Source: Semisulcospira habei (Eukaryota; Mollusca; Gastropoda; Semisulcospiridae). Taken from it: a stretch of DNA of 64,000 nt. Positions within the stretch are counted from its first letter, which is position 1; each line of letters starts with the position of its first letter. The stretch lies in the NCBI GenBank assembly GCA_036245525.1, contig BTPG01000003.1, positions 215,100,449 through 215,164,448 of the forward strand, read 5' to 3'. Made by a program: the position numbers and the translations under genes. This document shows, piece by piece, positions 24,590 through 36,923 of the stretch. The notes under the pieces were generated by a model that saw only the letters and a program-made list of their open reading frames with translations, searched no databases and was not told the DNA's origin.

Positions 24590-24865
24590 ACAAACCGAAG
24601 AAGCCAGCTGTAAAGATCATCGCTCGCAACCCGTTTGAAACCGACGGCATTCAACCATTGACATTGTTCTGCGACACCACTTTGGAAGTTCAGGTGAACC
24701 GCGTGCAGTGGTCAGGCGTGAACTGCCAGGGAGGAAACTACGCCTCGAGATGTACATTCACACCGGACCCCACACTCGACACCGACAAGAAAGTCAAGTG
24801 CACCATCCACGACCCCAATATCGCCCTAGACGCGATGCAGGCCGAGTACACACTCAACTTCACCT
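24590..24865 (+). CDS. exon: Ig-like domain 2
   Basis: The acceptor is ctgactacag (24580-24589), phase 1. The peptide begins KPKKPAVKIIARNPFETDG and has LTLFCDTT (first Ig Cys), VQWSGVNC (core Trp), SRCTFTPDP and KKVKCTIHDP, then ends EYTLNFT. Keeping phase 1 at the 3' end puts the boundary after 24865. The intron then begins GCAAGT, the strong form of the rare GC-AG donor. The alternative GTAGCC two bases further would be phase 2. At 92 codons and symmetric it suits one Ig module. Downstream intron sequence resembles that after the 46106 exon. Confidence 0.75.
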
Positions 24866-25283
24866 GCAAGTAGCCCTTTCTTTTTCCTTGAACTGGGTAC
24901 CCAATGCGTAAAAGGCCATCGGGCCGACGTTGATCCCATTAACGAAGAAGAGCAAAGTCACGTCGTCAGTATCCAATCTTCACCATAAGCATCGACAACA
25001 CTCTGAACATCTCCAAGAGGCATAGATCCTCATGTGCCTTCCGCCTGTTGTCTATGGTTATGGTGCACAGTGGTTACTGATCTGCCGCGACTCTGCTCTC
25101 GTTTGTTGTTGAGACTCCTTTAGTGTAAACGTAGCCGTTCTATTACAATGTGTGTTTATACGTGTGCCGCTCGGTGACTGTGGACCTTACGACGTGCGAT
25201 ATGTGCTGCTCTATGCTTTTGGGCTGAGTTGCATGAGAGTATGTAATTCCTGCGCAATCTAGCGCAGCACATTGTTTAGTGAC
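24866..25283 (+). other. intron; segments shared with the intron around Ig exon 3
   Basis: ACCCAATGCGTAAAAGGCCA followed by TCGGGCCGACGT (24898-24931) matches 46003-46033. CATCTCCAAGAGGCATAGAT followed by CCTCATG (25008-25034) matches 46841-46867. No gene. Confidence 0.6.
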
Positions 25284-25497
25284 TTATCTCATTCTACCAC
25301 AGACACAACGCAGCAAGATTGGGATCGACCATGATAGTTCAAGGGTGATGCCAGAATAGCTTGGCGCCTATGGGCGCCAAGCTATTTTGGCATCACCCTT
25401 GAAGTATCGTGGCCGATCTGTGTCCTGCACTGCAAACCAGTCTTCGGAGAAAAACGGCAAAATTTGGGGATTTCAGGGTTGGGGTAAAATGAGTTAA
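25284..25497. mobile_element. fold-back MITE, copy 1
   Basis: An inverted repeat centred near 25369. The arm tagttcaagggtgatgccag, then aatagcttggcgcc, returns inverted after a short loop. The right end gggtaaaatgagttaa and the left end ctcattctacc are inverted equivalents. The right arm carries an extra block (gcaaaatttggg) also found in the 29361 copy. It is non-coding and non-autonomous. Confidence 0.8.
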
Positions 25498-25900
25498 GGT
25501 CCTCGTAGGGAGGAAGACTGTCTAGCACCTCCTATAACGTCACTTCCGCAGTCGTCCCTCGCATGTTTTCCTTCACCTCTGATGTTGAAAAACAGTGGGC
25601 CGCTTGCTGCTGTTGGGGTTGTGCTACACTGTCAGTATCGAACACCGTGGGCACTCGTTGACTACCAAGCATGTTATGAAATGGAAACCACAGTCCAGTG
25701 CGCATAGTTAGGCTGTCTATGGCGTGGTGACCATTTTGTTCACAACATATCACACATAAACACGTCAACAGTATTAACCTGTTCAGTGCCCAGAACATTT
25801 GAACACCACCCAACCGCAAAAGGGATTCACGACGATCTATGCCTCTTGCTAACACCAGATTTGATCCATGCTCCTGAGGCATCTGGGTTTTTGGCTCACG
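25498..25900. other. non-coding intron
   Basis: The minus-strand frame at 25532-25882 shows no recognisable domain. A caagaggcatagat motif (inverted, near 25840) links it to the dispersed intronic segments at 25.0 and 46.8 kb. Confidence 0.4.
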
Positions 25901-26650
25901 CGCGGTGGCAAAAGTGAGCCTGTGTAATGGGCTATCCCTCGTCTGTTCGGCGTCTTGTGTCTGTCGTCCGTCGTCTGTCGTCCGTGGTAAACATTGTCGT
26001 TGGCATTTGGAGACGTTTCAAGCCTCAGACTTCAATTTTGGCTCAAGGGTACTTTGTGGACTAAAACATTTCTAAACATACCAATTTCAGTGTCTTTTCT
26101 CAAAGGTCAAGGTCACAGGCCGTCCAGAAAGTGGTAAAAAATAGCCGTATTTTGACATAATTGTTTCTTCTCAAATACTATTTTCAACTTCAAACCCAAA
26201 ACTTGGTACAGAGATGCCTGATGGAAAGACCTTTCTATGCATACTGATTTGGATGAACACTCGAAAAGTTCAAGGTCACTGGAGGTCGGCAACTCTGTGA
26301 AACATGATAGTTTTTGATAGAATTGTACTTTTTGTTAAAGTGTTTGCCAACTATTCAGTCAGGTTTGGCACAATGGTAGCTGATGATGAGACCTTTCTAC
26401 GCATACTATTTTAATGGTCCCCACGCAAAGGTCAAGGGACATGGGGGTTTCAGAAATTGGTCTAAAATAGCCACTTTTTTGACAAAAAGTTTTGTTTGTT
26501 TTTTTCAAATACTATTTTCAACCTCAAGCCCAAAGTTGATATAGAGATACTTGATGATAATGCCCTCCTATGCATACTAATTTGGATGACCCTTCGGAAA
26601 GGTCAATGGTCATAGAAGGTGAGCAAGTGTGTAAACAATGTTATTGTTTG
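25901..26650 (+). repeat. AGGTCA-bearing dispersed repeat, about four units of 160 bp
   Basis: Units share caaacttggtac-like, gatgagacctttctacgcat, actaatttggatgacc and aaaggtcaaggtcac segments. The same family recurs at 44.5, 55.2, 55.8, 57.1-57.5 and 58.3-58.5 kb. Units are diverged and have no coding frame. The repeat class is not identified. Confidence 0.8.
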
Positions 26651-26847
26651 ATAGAATTGTAGTTCTTGTCTACCGGTAAAAAATATGCAAACTTTGAAAT
26701 GGGGCTGGGTCGGAGCGCATTCCGGAGCATAAACATGACGTTTTTGGCGTGAGGCACAGAAATTCTGGCAAAGAAGTAACACGATAAAAATGACGTCACG
26801 TCTAGCTACGCAAACCTTGTTAGAGAACGTCTTTTTGGCGCCTAGCG

Positions 26848-26850
<3 letters not shown>

Positions 26851-26926
<76 letters not shown>

Positions 26927-26934
26927 TGTGCGTT

Positions 26935-27019
<85 letters not shown>
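26851..27019. repeat. (GT)n microsatellite
   Basis: About 170 bp of GT with GCGCGT and TTTGT interruptions. Its right edge is the 3' end of the minus-strand I-like LINE. Confidence 0.97.
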
Positions 27020-27021
<2 letters not shown>

Positions 27022-28740
27022 GGATCAGGATTTTATTTAACGTCTTTTCACACATTGGTGATATTAGACAAAATAAAACAACAACACAAAAACAAACAAA
27101 ACAAAACCAAACAAACAAACAAAACAAACAAACAGACAAACAAACAACCAAACATACAACTTGTTAAATTCAAAGAATAGCAATAATTAACATCCAAATC
27201 CACACTCAAATTATTTATTATAATAGTTTACCCACCGGACTTTGAATTATGAATTTAAATATTTCTATGTAAGATGTCATACATTTTTCAACTGTTAAGT
27301 TATTTTGTGTCAACAGATTCGCTGTAATAGGGCATTCACAGATTCTATGTTTAACAGAGATGGAGCTTAAGCACTCGCATTTGATGTCTTTTGAGAATTT
27401 TGTTCTCCAAGAATTTAGTCTTAACTTGTATATCAACGAAGCTGTTTTCTTTTAACAAAGTTAAACACGATAAATATATTTCATATCATTTTTGTGAGAA
27501 AAAAAATCTGTTTAGCACAGTGTACTTTTTATGTAGTGATATTTGCATATTATTACAAACTGCTGAGTTTTCTCTATTTATAGCTCCTTTTTTGCTTGCC
27601 TGACACAAATTGTATTTCAATAAATTCCACAGTGTAAGGGTATCCAAAGAAAATATATCCATATTTCTTTGGAAATAATACAGCTTATGATGTATGTTTT
27701 ATTATGTTTTATTTTATATACTAAATCTTTTCTTGTTTTACAATCCCAGCTTTTTAGACTATAAATGACAGATTTAGAATCGACACAAATTAAAATGTTA
27801 AATATATCGTCAGGTATAAGTTGAATATAATTTAGTGTCATGAGAATCTCATACAGTTCAGACGTAAATATAGAAAATCCTTTACCGATATTAAAAAAAA
27901 AAATCTTCACTTTGAGATCGGAATAGCAAAGCCTTCACCAAAGTCTCAAGACTCTAAGACATCTGTGAAAATTTTCAAATGTTTAAAATATGTATTCTGT
28001 AATTTTTCTTTCACTACATTTGCTGCAATGCTTCATCCTCATCTTTTTTTCAAATCTGTGTAAGCTATATCGAAAGTAGTATTAATATGCTCCCACGGTG
28101 GTATAGTAGGTGTTACTGGTGAAACAGGTAGAGACTTGATATCTCTATTTCAGTTTTCTATAGTATCTTTGACATAGATGCATATAGCTATAAGACACTG
28201 GACTGTTTGCGCTTTAATCGGGAATCCACATCTACTTCTAAATATTTGTCTTCTTGTACTGAATTTTTGATGTACAGGCTTCGGACAATGTATTTTGCAG
28301 TTGCTAATTTACGTTGGTCAGATAAAGATAGAATACCTGCTTCTTTGTAGGCTTTTACAGTATTAGTAGGGCTAATTTAACTGCTTTACTATCAATTTTT
28401 TGCAGTTTGTTTAGACGTTTAGCTGGGGCAGCAAAATAGACTTCCTGACCATATATAAGTGCTGATCGAACTAAAGATGTAACAAGGTGTAAAAAAAAGT
28501 TTTAATGTCCTGACTCCATGGTTGTGTGTTTATAATTCTTTAACAAGTTAAATCTGTTTCTTGCTCTATTCAATATGTCTTTAATATGAATTATCAAGAT
28601 AATTTATATGTAAAATGTATGCCTAGAAACTTTACACTCTGTTGATGGTTTAAAGACGTCCCGTTTAGGAATAATTTAGGTACTGTTTTAGCACTTTCCC
28701 CAATTAATCATTAGCGCGCGCCTAGTCATACAGAATGAAA
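27020..28740 (-). pseudogene. I/Nimb-like LINE, 3' part with RNase H domain
   Basis: On the minus strand a degraded C-terminal region (about 28.7-28.2 kb, with KLQKIDSKAVKLALPTN-type blocks in mixed frames) is followed by an RNase H-like domain: FTSELYEILMTLNYI, ILICVDSKSVIYSL (Asp-Ser) and WIPLHCGIYG. A Cys/His tail follows (CECLSSISVKHRICECPI). It ends acgttaaataaaatcctgat plus cctt directly against (AC)n. RNase H after RT is a mark of I-clade LINEs. Frameshifts are frequent. Confidence 0.75.
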
Positions 28741-29135
28741 TAACTGTTCATGATGCTAGAAGGGAATGCTCTTCCATTATCCTACTATTACGTGCATCTA
28801 CTATTAAACATCCCGCAGGGTATGTAGAAAACTGAGAGAGAAGAGATAGAGAACATTAAACACAGGCATAACACAACACATCAGTAGTCCCACAACAGAG
28901 ATAATAGAAGGAATAGTTGATGCCAGACAGTGACCTAGATAGCCTGCTCGCAGCGGGGAGTGGCTGCATACAACAGCGGCAGATGGCTGGTCAAACTAAT
29001 GAGTAGGAAATAGGGCTGACTGCACTGCTGTGTCTATGATGCAAGTGGCGTGTTCAGTTTTATATTATGATATGTCCTTTCTGATTTGTGTTACTGTGAA
29101 ATCGTGTTTCTTGCCTTTATGTTTAGACCACAATA
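28741..29135. other. non-coding
   Basis: No gene or recognisable repeat is seen. Confidence 0.4.
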
Positions 29136-29147
29136 GTTACTAAGGCA

Positions 29148-29310
<163 letters not shown>

Positions 29311-29360
29311 TGCACGTGAGTAGCTTAATTATAGTTTGATGTGTTTAATGTTCTTCTGTT

Positions 29361-29512
29361 TAACTCATTCTACCCCAACACCGAAATCTTTAAATTTTGC
29401 CGTTGTCCTCTGAAGACTGCATTGCAATGCAGAATACAGATCGACCATGATAGTTCAAGGGTGATTCCAGAATAGCCTTATCTTCCTGTGGTGTGTCTGG
29501 GGTAGAAGGAGT
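29361..29512. mobile_element. fold-back MITE family, copy 2 (deleted right arm)
   Basis: The left TIR taactcattctacccc is matched inverted at the right end by ggggtagaaggagtta. The left arm (aaattttgccgtt, gaagactg, cagatcgaccatgatagttc, aagggtgat) matches the right arm of copy 1 in reverse. The palindrome centre and most of the second arm are missing. Confidence 0.78.
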
Positions 29513-30640
29513 TATGTTGCGTACGTTTTCTGAGATTAGTGTTTATCCATATTGCAATACCAGCTGCAAATTGTGTCACAGTTGTGTTCTGTGATAGAGA
29601 TTTTGGGAGGTCGTAAATTAACACAGTGAATAAAATGGGGGAAATTAATCTATCCCTGAGAAATGCCCATATCTACTTTCTTTAAGGCTGAATAACTTTT
29701 ACCAACTTGGTGCAGACAAATCTTTCAGACAAAAAGCTTTTTAATGTACTCATACATAAACCCGGTTAGATTTGATGAAAGATAAAATGACTTTCGGATT
29801 ACTATGGGCCACAAACTATATATCTGGAAGCAATGTATTTTTGTTTTACTCATGTTCTTGCAGCCCATTTGAATATAAAAAAAAACAACATTTGCAGTCA
29901 GTTGTCCTGCTACTGGGGGTCAGGCAGGTTCTTTCGGAACCATGTTGCATACAGCAAACCCATCTCGCCCTGGCCCCCTGCAGCAGGAGATGGATTGGAC
30001 CATGATTGCTCAGGAGGAGTTCCAGATTACCTTGGCGCCGGAAAGTGCCAGGCTGGCCTGACACTGCCCTTGTGTTGATCCATCTCCTGCGGCGGGTGCT
30101 TGGTCTCAATACGCTGGCTTCGTTTGGAAAATGCTGCTATGGGGTACATGGGTTAATTGAAGTGATAAAACACTATACGTGATTATTGTATAAGCCAGCT
30201 CATGATGCATGCTCACAGCAATAGTGTGTACATATTCATGTGTGTGAGGCACCAACCCTTGGATTCAATGCATGTCCATGTATTTGTGTGTTTTTTTTGG
30301 GGTGTTTTCTGTCTATTTTTTTTAAATATCTACTTAATATATTAAATAATAATAATAATAATACCGTTATTATATAGGCGCATTTTCTCAATTTTGGGGA
30401 AATCGACTCAAAGCGCCGCGCCTGAAACCCAACACACACACTCACGAAACAGACACGGATTTACGCCATTTAAGACAAACACAGTACAAGACAAACGAAG
30501 GGCCAGTCAGCTACTGAAGTTACAGAGATTTTTGATCGCTTGTATTTGAAATTTGTAAAGTGGCCTGAGACCGGTACCAAAGTGTGTGGGGGGGGGGGGG
30601 GGAAGAACCGGAGTACCCGGAAGAAAGAACCCCCGACGGT
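29513..30640. other. non-coding; diverged MITE-like palindrome at 29985-30150
   Basis: At 29998-30080, gaccatgattgctcaggagg and ttgatccatctcctgcggcg echo copy 1, and ggggtacatgggttaa resembles the TIR, so this is probably an older subfamily member. A G-run lies at 30588-30601. No gene. Confidence 0.45.
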
Positions 30641-30755
30641 CCGCCCGAATTAACGGTGACACTTACCAGAGGAAAAAAGTCCAACGCCGGAACCCGGTAT
30701 CGAACCGCGCACCTTTGGCATTGGTGGCAGGCGCCTTAACCACTGTTTATCTGTT
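30641..30755 (-). mobile_element. tRNA-derived SINE (or tRNA pseudogene)
   Basis: The minus strand has an A-box-like GTGGTTAAGGCGC (30731-30744) and, about 25 bases on, a B-box-like GGTTCGATACC (30696-30706). It lacks a full cloverleaf and runs into unrelated sequence, as a SINE head would. Confidence 0.55.
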
Positions 30756-30849
30756 TTTGACATAGATTATGTAAATTCCACATGCGCGCGGACTTGTATG
30801 TTATGCATGTAAACACTTTTGACAAACTGCTTCTGTGTGGTGTAGCTGT

Positions 30850-31325
30850 TGATGTGCACATATATATGTATGATCATGTGTTTGTGCAAAGCTTGTTGAT
30901 GGTGATGTTGCAATCCTATATGCCTATATATGTATGTTCATTGTTTGTGCACAGCTTGGGGGTAGTGGTACTGCAGTCCTATTATATGTATGTTCATGTG
31001 TCTGTGCACAGCTTGTTTGGTGGTGGTGCTGCAGTCCTTTATGCAGGCATACATTTAGGCTAGTGTGCCAACTACAGCTGCAATCATATTAGGCATGCAT
31101 ACATCTAGGCCAGTGTGTCAACTATAGCTGCAGTCCTATATGCAGGCACACTTTTAGGACAGTATGTCAACTATAGCTGCAGTCCTATATGCAGGCACAC
31201 TTTTAGGACAGTATGTCAACTATAGCTGCAGTCCTATATGCAGGCACACTTTTAGGACAGTATGTCAACTATAGCTGCAGTCATATATGCAGGCACGCTC
31301 TTAGGCCAGTATGTCAAATATAACA
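30850..31325 (+). repeat. two adjoining tandem arrays (about 70-bp and 49-bp units)
   Basis: From 30865 about three loose units share tgtatgttcatgtgtttgtg, cacagctt and ctgcagtcctat. From about 31040 to 31320, five to six 49-bp units repeat (actatagctgcagtcctata, tgcaggcacacttttaggac, agtatgtca). The three central units are identical. The two arrays share the ctgcagtcctatatg segment, so one probably grew from the other. Confidence 0.85.
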
Positions 31326-32317
31326 TATGGTGTGTGTGTGTTGGCCAGGCTATTGTATAATAACGTTTTGAGAAAATTTATCCTTGCTACATGAACAGGA
31401 TAGAATAAGATACATGTATAAACAGCAATATTTGGAACCCACACATATACCTGTATGGTGAGCACCAAACTCCAGTAGGTTCTAGTCTTTTGTAGTTGTT
31501 TTTATACATGCATGCGGACATACCAGTTGGGTACTTTACTTTGCAATGCTGATCAGCTATGTCTTTTTGTTTCTTTCAACGAGAGGGTGTACATGTTTAC
31601 ATTTTTGCTTTTGTATGTGTGTGTGCGTGTGCGCATGTTTGCTGACATCAGTGACATGTACGTGGACAACTTCCATGAGTAATGCATATATGAGTGTATT
31701 GATATGTGCGTGCATGAGCACTTTGGTTGCTGTTGTTGTTGGTTGTGTTTTTTCTTAGAGTAGGTACCAACTGTGGAGCTTTGTCTCGGATTAGAGAATG
31801 TAGATCTCTTAGATAGTATACACTGTCAGTACCAGAGAGTCTTGCTCTGTGTGCACATGTGCCTACAGGTGCACATGCATATATGGGTCACACTATGCAC
31901 ACTTTCTTAAAAGCAATTTTCTGGGATTTTGTGTGTACTTTGTGTCACATACATATGTAAATTGTTAGATTTAATGGTGTTTCAATAGCTAATTAGGATT
32001 TCAGTCCCAATAATATTTCAAATCAATTCACATGAGTCTGAGGTATATATTCCAATACCCTCGCCATTTTAAACATTGTCCATAGCAGACAGGCTGGGCT
32101 ACTTTGCCAATTTTTGTTGTTTCTGTGTATACTTTCTCTTAATGATTTGTGGGGTTCTTTTTTTCCTTGGTGCTCCTTGTGCTTTTTTTAAAATATTGCC
32201 CTTGCCATTGTATTGTCTTTTCTGCTGGGTGAGACAGGTTGTCATGTATATTTTCAGGCTGTATTGTTCTTGTCTATGTTGATAGAAAAGGGTTAAGGGA
32301 TTACTATAGCCCACTAT
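31326..32317. other. non-coding; probable 5' region of the L1-like LINE toward its right end
   Basis: No gene is seen. An ORF1 for the LINE starting at 32318 was looked for and not found. Confidence 0.4.
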
Positions 32318-33492
32318 GTGGAATGCATGCTCGTACTTATCATATATTTTATGGATAGGAGAGTATCGTTTTGTAGCATGAATTGTAGAGGCCTCGGAGA
32401 TCCGAAGAAACGGGATGACGTGTTGCATCTTTTGAGAGAAAAAGAATATAGCATATGCTTTCTACAAGAAACACACTTTATGGAGAAACAAGAGCATATC
32501 ATCAGGGCGAAATGGGGCTATCAAGCATTTTTTAATTCTTATGCATCAAATGCAAAGGGTCTGGCTGTTCTCATTAACAATAATTTTAGTGTTAAACACC
32601 TTGGCTTGTATAATGACCATGAAGGAAACTACATGATTCTTAAAGCGCTTGTTGGTGAAACTGTGTACTTGTTGGTTAATGTGCACGGGCCAAACAATGA
32701 TTGTCCAATTTTTTTATGAACAGTTGAAAAGCAAATTATGCGAATATGGGGAAGTTCTTATGATTTTGGGAGGTGATTGGAATATGACACAATATTTACG
32801 TGGAGGAGAAGAAACCCCCTTCAGCAGGCACGTCTGGACTTTTTTCTTATATCGGACGCAGCTGCACATATGGTAGTGGCATCAGGGATTAATGCATCAT
32901 ACAGATCCGATCACTCTGTTATCTCTTTTGCTATCCAGTCGGGAAATGGCAGTTCGGATTCTTATAGTAGACATGGCCGTACTTTTTGGAAGTTTAATAC
33001 CTCTTTGTTAAAGAATGCAGAGTATGTAACATCAGTGAAAAAGTATATTTATGAAACAAAATGTCAGTACGTACATCTGTTGTACCGGCATGAAGTTATC
33101 GATCACATCCCTTTTCCCGATCTGCAGCTTGTAATTAATGATCAGTTATTTTTTGAAACTCTTCTTCTTCAGATTAGGGGAACTACAAAAGCTTATGCTT
33201 GTCACAAGAAGAAGGTAGAAAACGAACGAGAAAAATGGTTGATCAACAATATTGAAGCTATGGAAAATAGTCTGAGCCAGCATAATCAGGGAGTTTTAGA
33301 GACTTTACAGCAGGAGCTGTATAACATTAGGGAACGGAGGATGGACGGGGTTCGAATTAGAGCGAAAGCAAGATGGATAGGAGACGGAGAAAACAAAATT
33401 CGAAATACTTTTGTGGGCTAGAAAAAAGACATTACACAAGTAAATTTATGAAGGTTATACAAAACAACAATGGCGAAAAGATAACAGATCAG
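32318..33492 (+). pseudogene. L1-like LINE ORF2: endonuclease domain
   Basis: The frame starts upstream of MDRRVSFCSMNCRGLG and includes CFLQETHF and LLVNVHGPNND, with a stop near 32717. In another frame it has LMILGGDWNM, LDFFLISDAA and SDHSVISFAI. The Asn, Glu, Asp and Ser-Asp-His positions expected of a LINE endonuclease are visible. It continues past 33421 in another frame to VEIV, where the RTE-like insertion interrupts it. Confidence 0.82.
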
Positions 33493-33504
33493 GTAGAAAT
33501 TGTG

Positions 33505-34531
33505 TACCCACAAAGCTCGTCTGCCTGATCAAGAGCAGCTACGATGGCATGACATGTCGCGTGATCCACGAAGGGCAGTTCAACAGGGAATTCCAGGTCA
33601 GAACTGGTGTCAGGCAGGGGTGTCTGCTGTCTCCATTCCTCTTCCTACTGGCCATAGACTGGGTCATGACGATGACCACAGAGCACAGACGAAGTGGAAT
33701 ATAGTGGACACTGTGGACACAGCTTGACGACCTCGATTTTGCAGACGACTTGGCATTATTGTCCCACACTCATGAACAAATGCAGGACAAGACCAAGAGG
33801 CTTGCTGACATCTCGTCCCTAGTGGGCTTCACGATCCACAAACAGAAAACAAAGACAATGAGGCTGAACGCAACCAGGGAAGAACCAGTCTTGCTTGCTG
33901 GCACCCCGTTGGAGGAGGTGGAGTCTTTCACCTATCTCGATAGCATCATAGACAAAAAAGGCGGCACTGATGCAGATGTCAGAGCACGAATCGGTAAAGC
34001 CAGAGCAGCCTTTCTCCAGTTGAGAAAAGTGTGGAGTTCCAGAGAGCTGTCACAACACACCAAAGTCCGGATTTTCAACTCCAATGTAAAAGAAGTTCTC
34101 CTATATGGAGCAGAGACTTAGAGATTGACAAAAAACACAGTCAACAGAGTACAGACCTTCATGAACAGTTGCCTTAGAAGAATTTTGAAAATCCACTGGC
34201 CAGAGAAGATCAGCAACGTCAGACTATGGGAGAGAACAGAGCAGATAACAGCAGAGAATGAAATTGGACGAAGAAGATGGGGATGGATCGGTCACAGTCT
34301 GAGAAAGCCAGCTTCCAGTATCACTAGGCAGGTATTGTCATGGAATCCCCAGGGAAAGAGGAAAAGAGGTAGGCCGAGAAACTCCTGGCGTCGAGACCTC
34401 CAAGCAGACATCAAGAGACTGGGAACCACCTGGAGTAGAATCGAAGGAGAAGCACAGGACAGGAGTTGCTGGAGGTCTCTGGTCAACGGCCTATACCTGG
34501 GAAGGGGTGACAGGCGTAAATAAGTAAGTAA
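33505..34531 (+). mobile_element. nested RTE-like LINE fragment with (TAAG)n tail and 12-bp TSD
   Basis: A 5'-truncated LINE in the same orientation as its host. It has an FADDLALL catalytic box (33746), VESFTYLDSIIDKKG, VRIFNSNVKEVLLYGAET, MNSCLRRILKIHWPEKISN and GRPRNSWRRDL, ending GLYLGRGDRRK plus stop. The tail is (TAAG)n. The target duplication gtagaaattgtg is at 33493-33504 and 34532-34543. Across the insertion the host frame rejoins. Confidence 0.9.
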
Positions 34532-34543
34532 GTAGAAATTGTG

Positions 34544-36883
34544 AGGGAAGTGGAGGAGTACTATAGGGCATTATATAAAAACAGAGATTCAGAGTTACAT
34601 GAGGTTGACTCCTCAGATTTTGACAACTGTCTTTTTCGAACGTTGTCAGAAGAACAGAGAGACAACTTAGAAGGATACATAACGGAGGAGGAGGCTCTAC
34701 GAGCTTAAACGAATATGGAAAATGGGGAAAGCCCAGGAAGTGAAGGCTTCCCAGCGGAATTTTTCAATTTTTTTTGTTTTGAAGGACCTAGGGTCTTTCT
34801 TAATGAGGTCTATCAAGGAGGGCTACGACCATGGGTCTCCGTCAGTCACACAAAGACATGGAATGATAACCCTTATCCCTAAAGGGGAAAAACCTAAACA
34901 ATATTTAAAAGATTGGCGCCCAATATCCCTGCTCAAAGTTAGTTATAAAATTGCATCCGCATGTATCGCCAATAGAATAAAACAGGTTCTCCCTTGTATA
35001 ATTCATGAGGACCAGAGTGGTTTCATCACCGGTAGATCAATCTCCGACAATATTAGACTTCTGTATGATGTACTTCATTATACAGAGACATTTACGAAAC
35101 CTGGATTGCTGTTGCTCATCGATTTCGAAAAAGCGTTTGACTCTGTTTCTCACTCATTTATTCAGAAAGCTTTAAAAATGTTTACCTTTGGCTGTGGCAT
35201 TACAAAATGAGTGGAAATTTTTGTATAAAAACAGCGAATCTTGCCTAATTGTGAACAGTAAGGTGTCTGGTTGCTTCTCTGTGGATCGTGGTTGTAGACA
35301 AGGGGACCCCCTCTCACCTAATATCATATTAATATGTGTTGAACTGTTGGCCATAAAGTTGAGAAATAATAAGAACATTTCATGTATAAAACACAAGGAA
35401 CAGGAATTCTTAGTCTCACTGTTTGCTGATGATATGTCATTGTTTTTGGATGGGTCACAAAAATCATTTGATTCTGTCATCCTAGAAGTGGAACTTTTTT
35501 CATTTTTTTCTGGGCTAAAAATTAATTTTGAGAAAACTATTGCTGTTTGGATTGGCACTAATAGGAATCCAGATACCTTCACAGTGCTGGGAGTGGCCTT
35601 CTCTACAGACCTTTTTGATATCATACACCTGAATTATAAACAGAAACTTGTAAAAATGAACAACATTGTAAAGCAGTGGAAATTGCGAAATCTAACCCCT
35701 GTTGGAAGAAATGTTGTTTTCAAGTACTTAATTCTTTCAATTTTTACTCACCTCTCTGCCCTCTCCATGGAATGTAATTATCAAAAAAATTAATAGTGCC
35801 ATGTTTAACTTCACGTAACATCTCAAGGCCATCTCACGGCAGAGTATGAAGAAGGAGGGCTCAAGGTAATTGATATTGAAGTTTTTTTACAAAGCACTTA
35901 AGGTCACCTGGATTCGGAGAGTGTTGTCTTCGGGCACTAACTGGAACCTTTTACTCACATCTTTGTATGGTAATATCAAACAGTGTGAGGTTTTTGGTGG
36001 TTACTTCCTAGAAAGTTTAGAGATGAAGAACCCCTTCTGGAAAGAAGTGGCGCAATTTTTAAAGAATATCATAATCTTTTTTGTCCTGGACATATTGATG
36101 CATTCAAAATCGAACCACTGTTTTCTAACCCACGACTTCCGAAAAAGGATACGTCGAAATCAGTCGAAAAGTGGGTTTCGAAAAATATTTTGTTACAATT
36201 GGAGATGTTTTTAATGATAATGGGGGCATTATTAGTTTGGAACGTTTTTGTGAATGTTTGGGGCAGATGTTTCTTTTCTCGAATACTATAGTAGAACAAC
36301 TGCTATACGAAAATACAAAAGAAAAATGTTACGAATATGGACCGATGCAGTTGATATAACTGATTTGGGTACACCTTTGGGTGTTGTCTTTAAACATAAA
36401 AAGGGTACAAAAGATATATATATACAAAATTTTCTTAAATAAAAAGACACCACCTACATGTTTTCGAAAATGGGAAACAAATATAATGACCTAACGTGGA
36501 AAGCTATATTTGTGCATCCTGTAACGGTCACACAAGACACCAAATTACGCTGGTTTCAGAATAGAATTGTCCACAGAATACTGACAACCAATGTTTGCCT
36601 GCGTTATAGACAATTAAAGGATTCAAACCTTTGTACCTTTTGTTCACTGTCTAAGGAGTCTATTGAACACTTATTTTTTAAGTGCACAGTGGTACGTGTT
36701 TTCTGGGACAAATTACTGAACAGACTGAAAGAAAAATGTGCTCATTGTGACACTTTTGAACTCTGTACAGAATTAGTTGTGTTTGGGGTGAAAAATGGGC
36801 TGCGGACAGACCCAGTTCTTGACTTGCTCTTATTAATGGCAAAGTATTTCATTTACCGCTGCCGTTGTTTGAATAAGCAGTAA
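34544..36883 (+). pseudogene. L1-like LINE ORF2: reverse transcriptase and C-terminal zinc region
   Basis: RT blocks are MITLIPKGEKPKQYLKDWRP, EDQSGFITGRSISDNIRLL, LLLIDFEKAFDSVSHSFIQK, GCRQGDPLSPNIILICVELL and the catalytic LFADDMSLFLDG. After degraded sequence the end is LRWFQNRIVHRILTTNVCLR, then a Cys/His cluster (LCTFCSLSKESIEHLFFKC), as in L1/Tx1 ORF2. It ends at TAA 36881-36883. Frame changes occur near 34.7, 35.2, 35.8 and 36.2-36.4 kb. The catalytic FADD is intact. Confidence 0.85.
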
Positions 36884-36923
36884 ACCTTTCTGTTTTATTT
36901 CTGGCGGGGTTCCAAAACAAATA
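36871..36923 (+). repeat. left copy of a long target-site duplication
   Basis: gaataagcagtaaacctttc, then ctggcggggttccaaaacaa and ata. It matches 39673-39732 except for one added base, two substitutions and a longer T-run on the right. It includes the stop codon of the host LINE. Confidence 0.85.
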
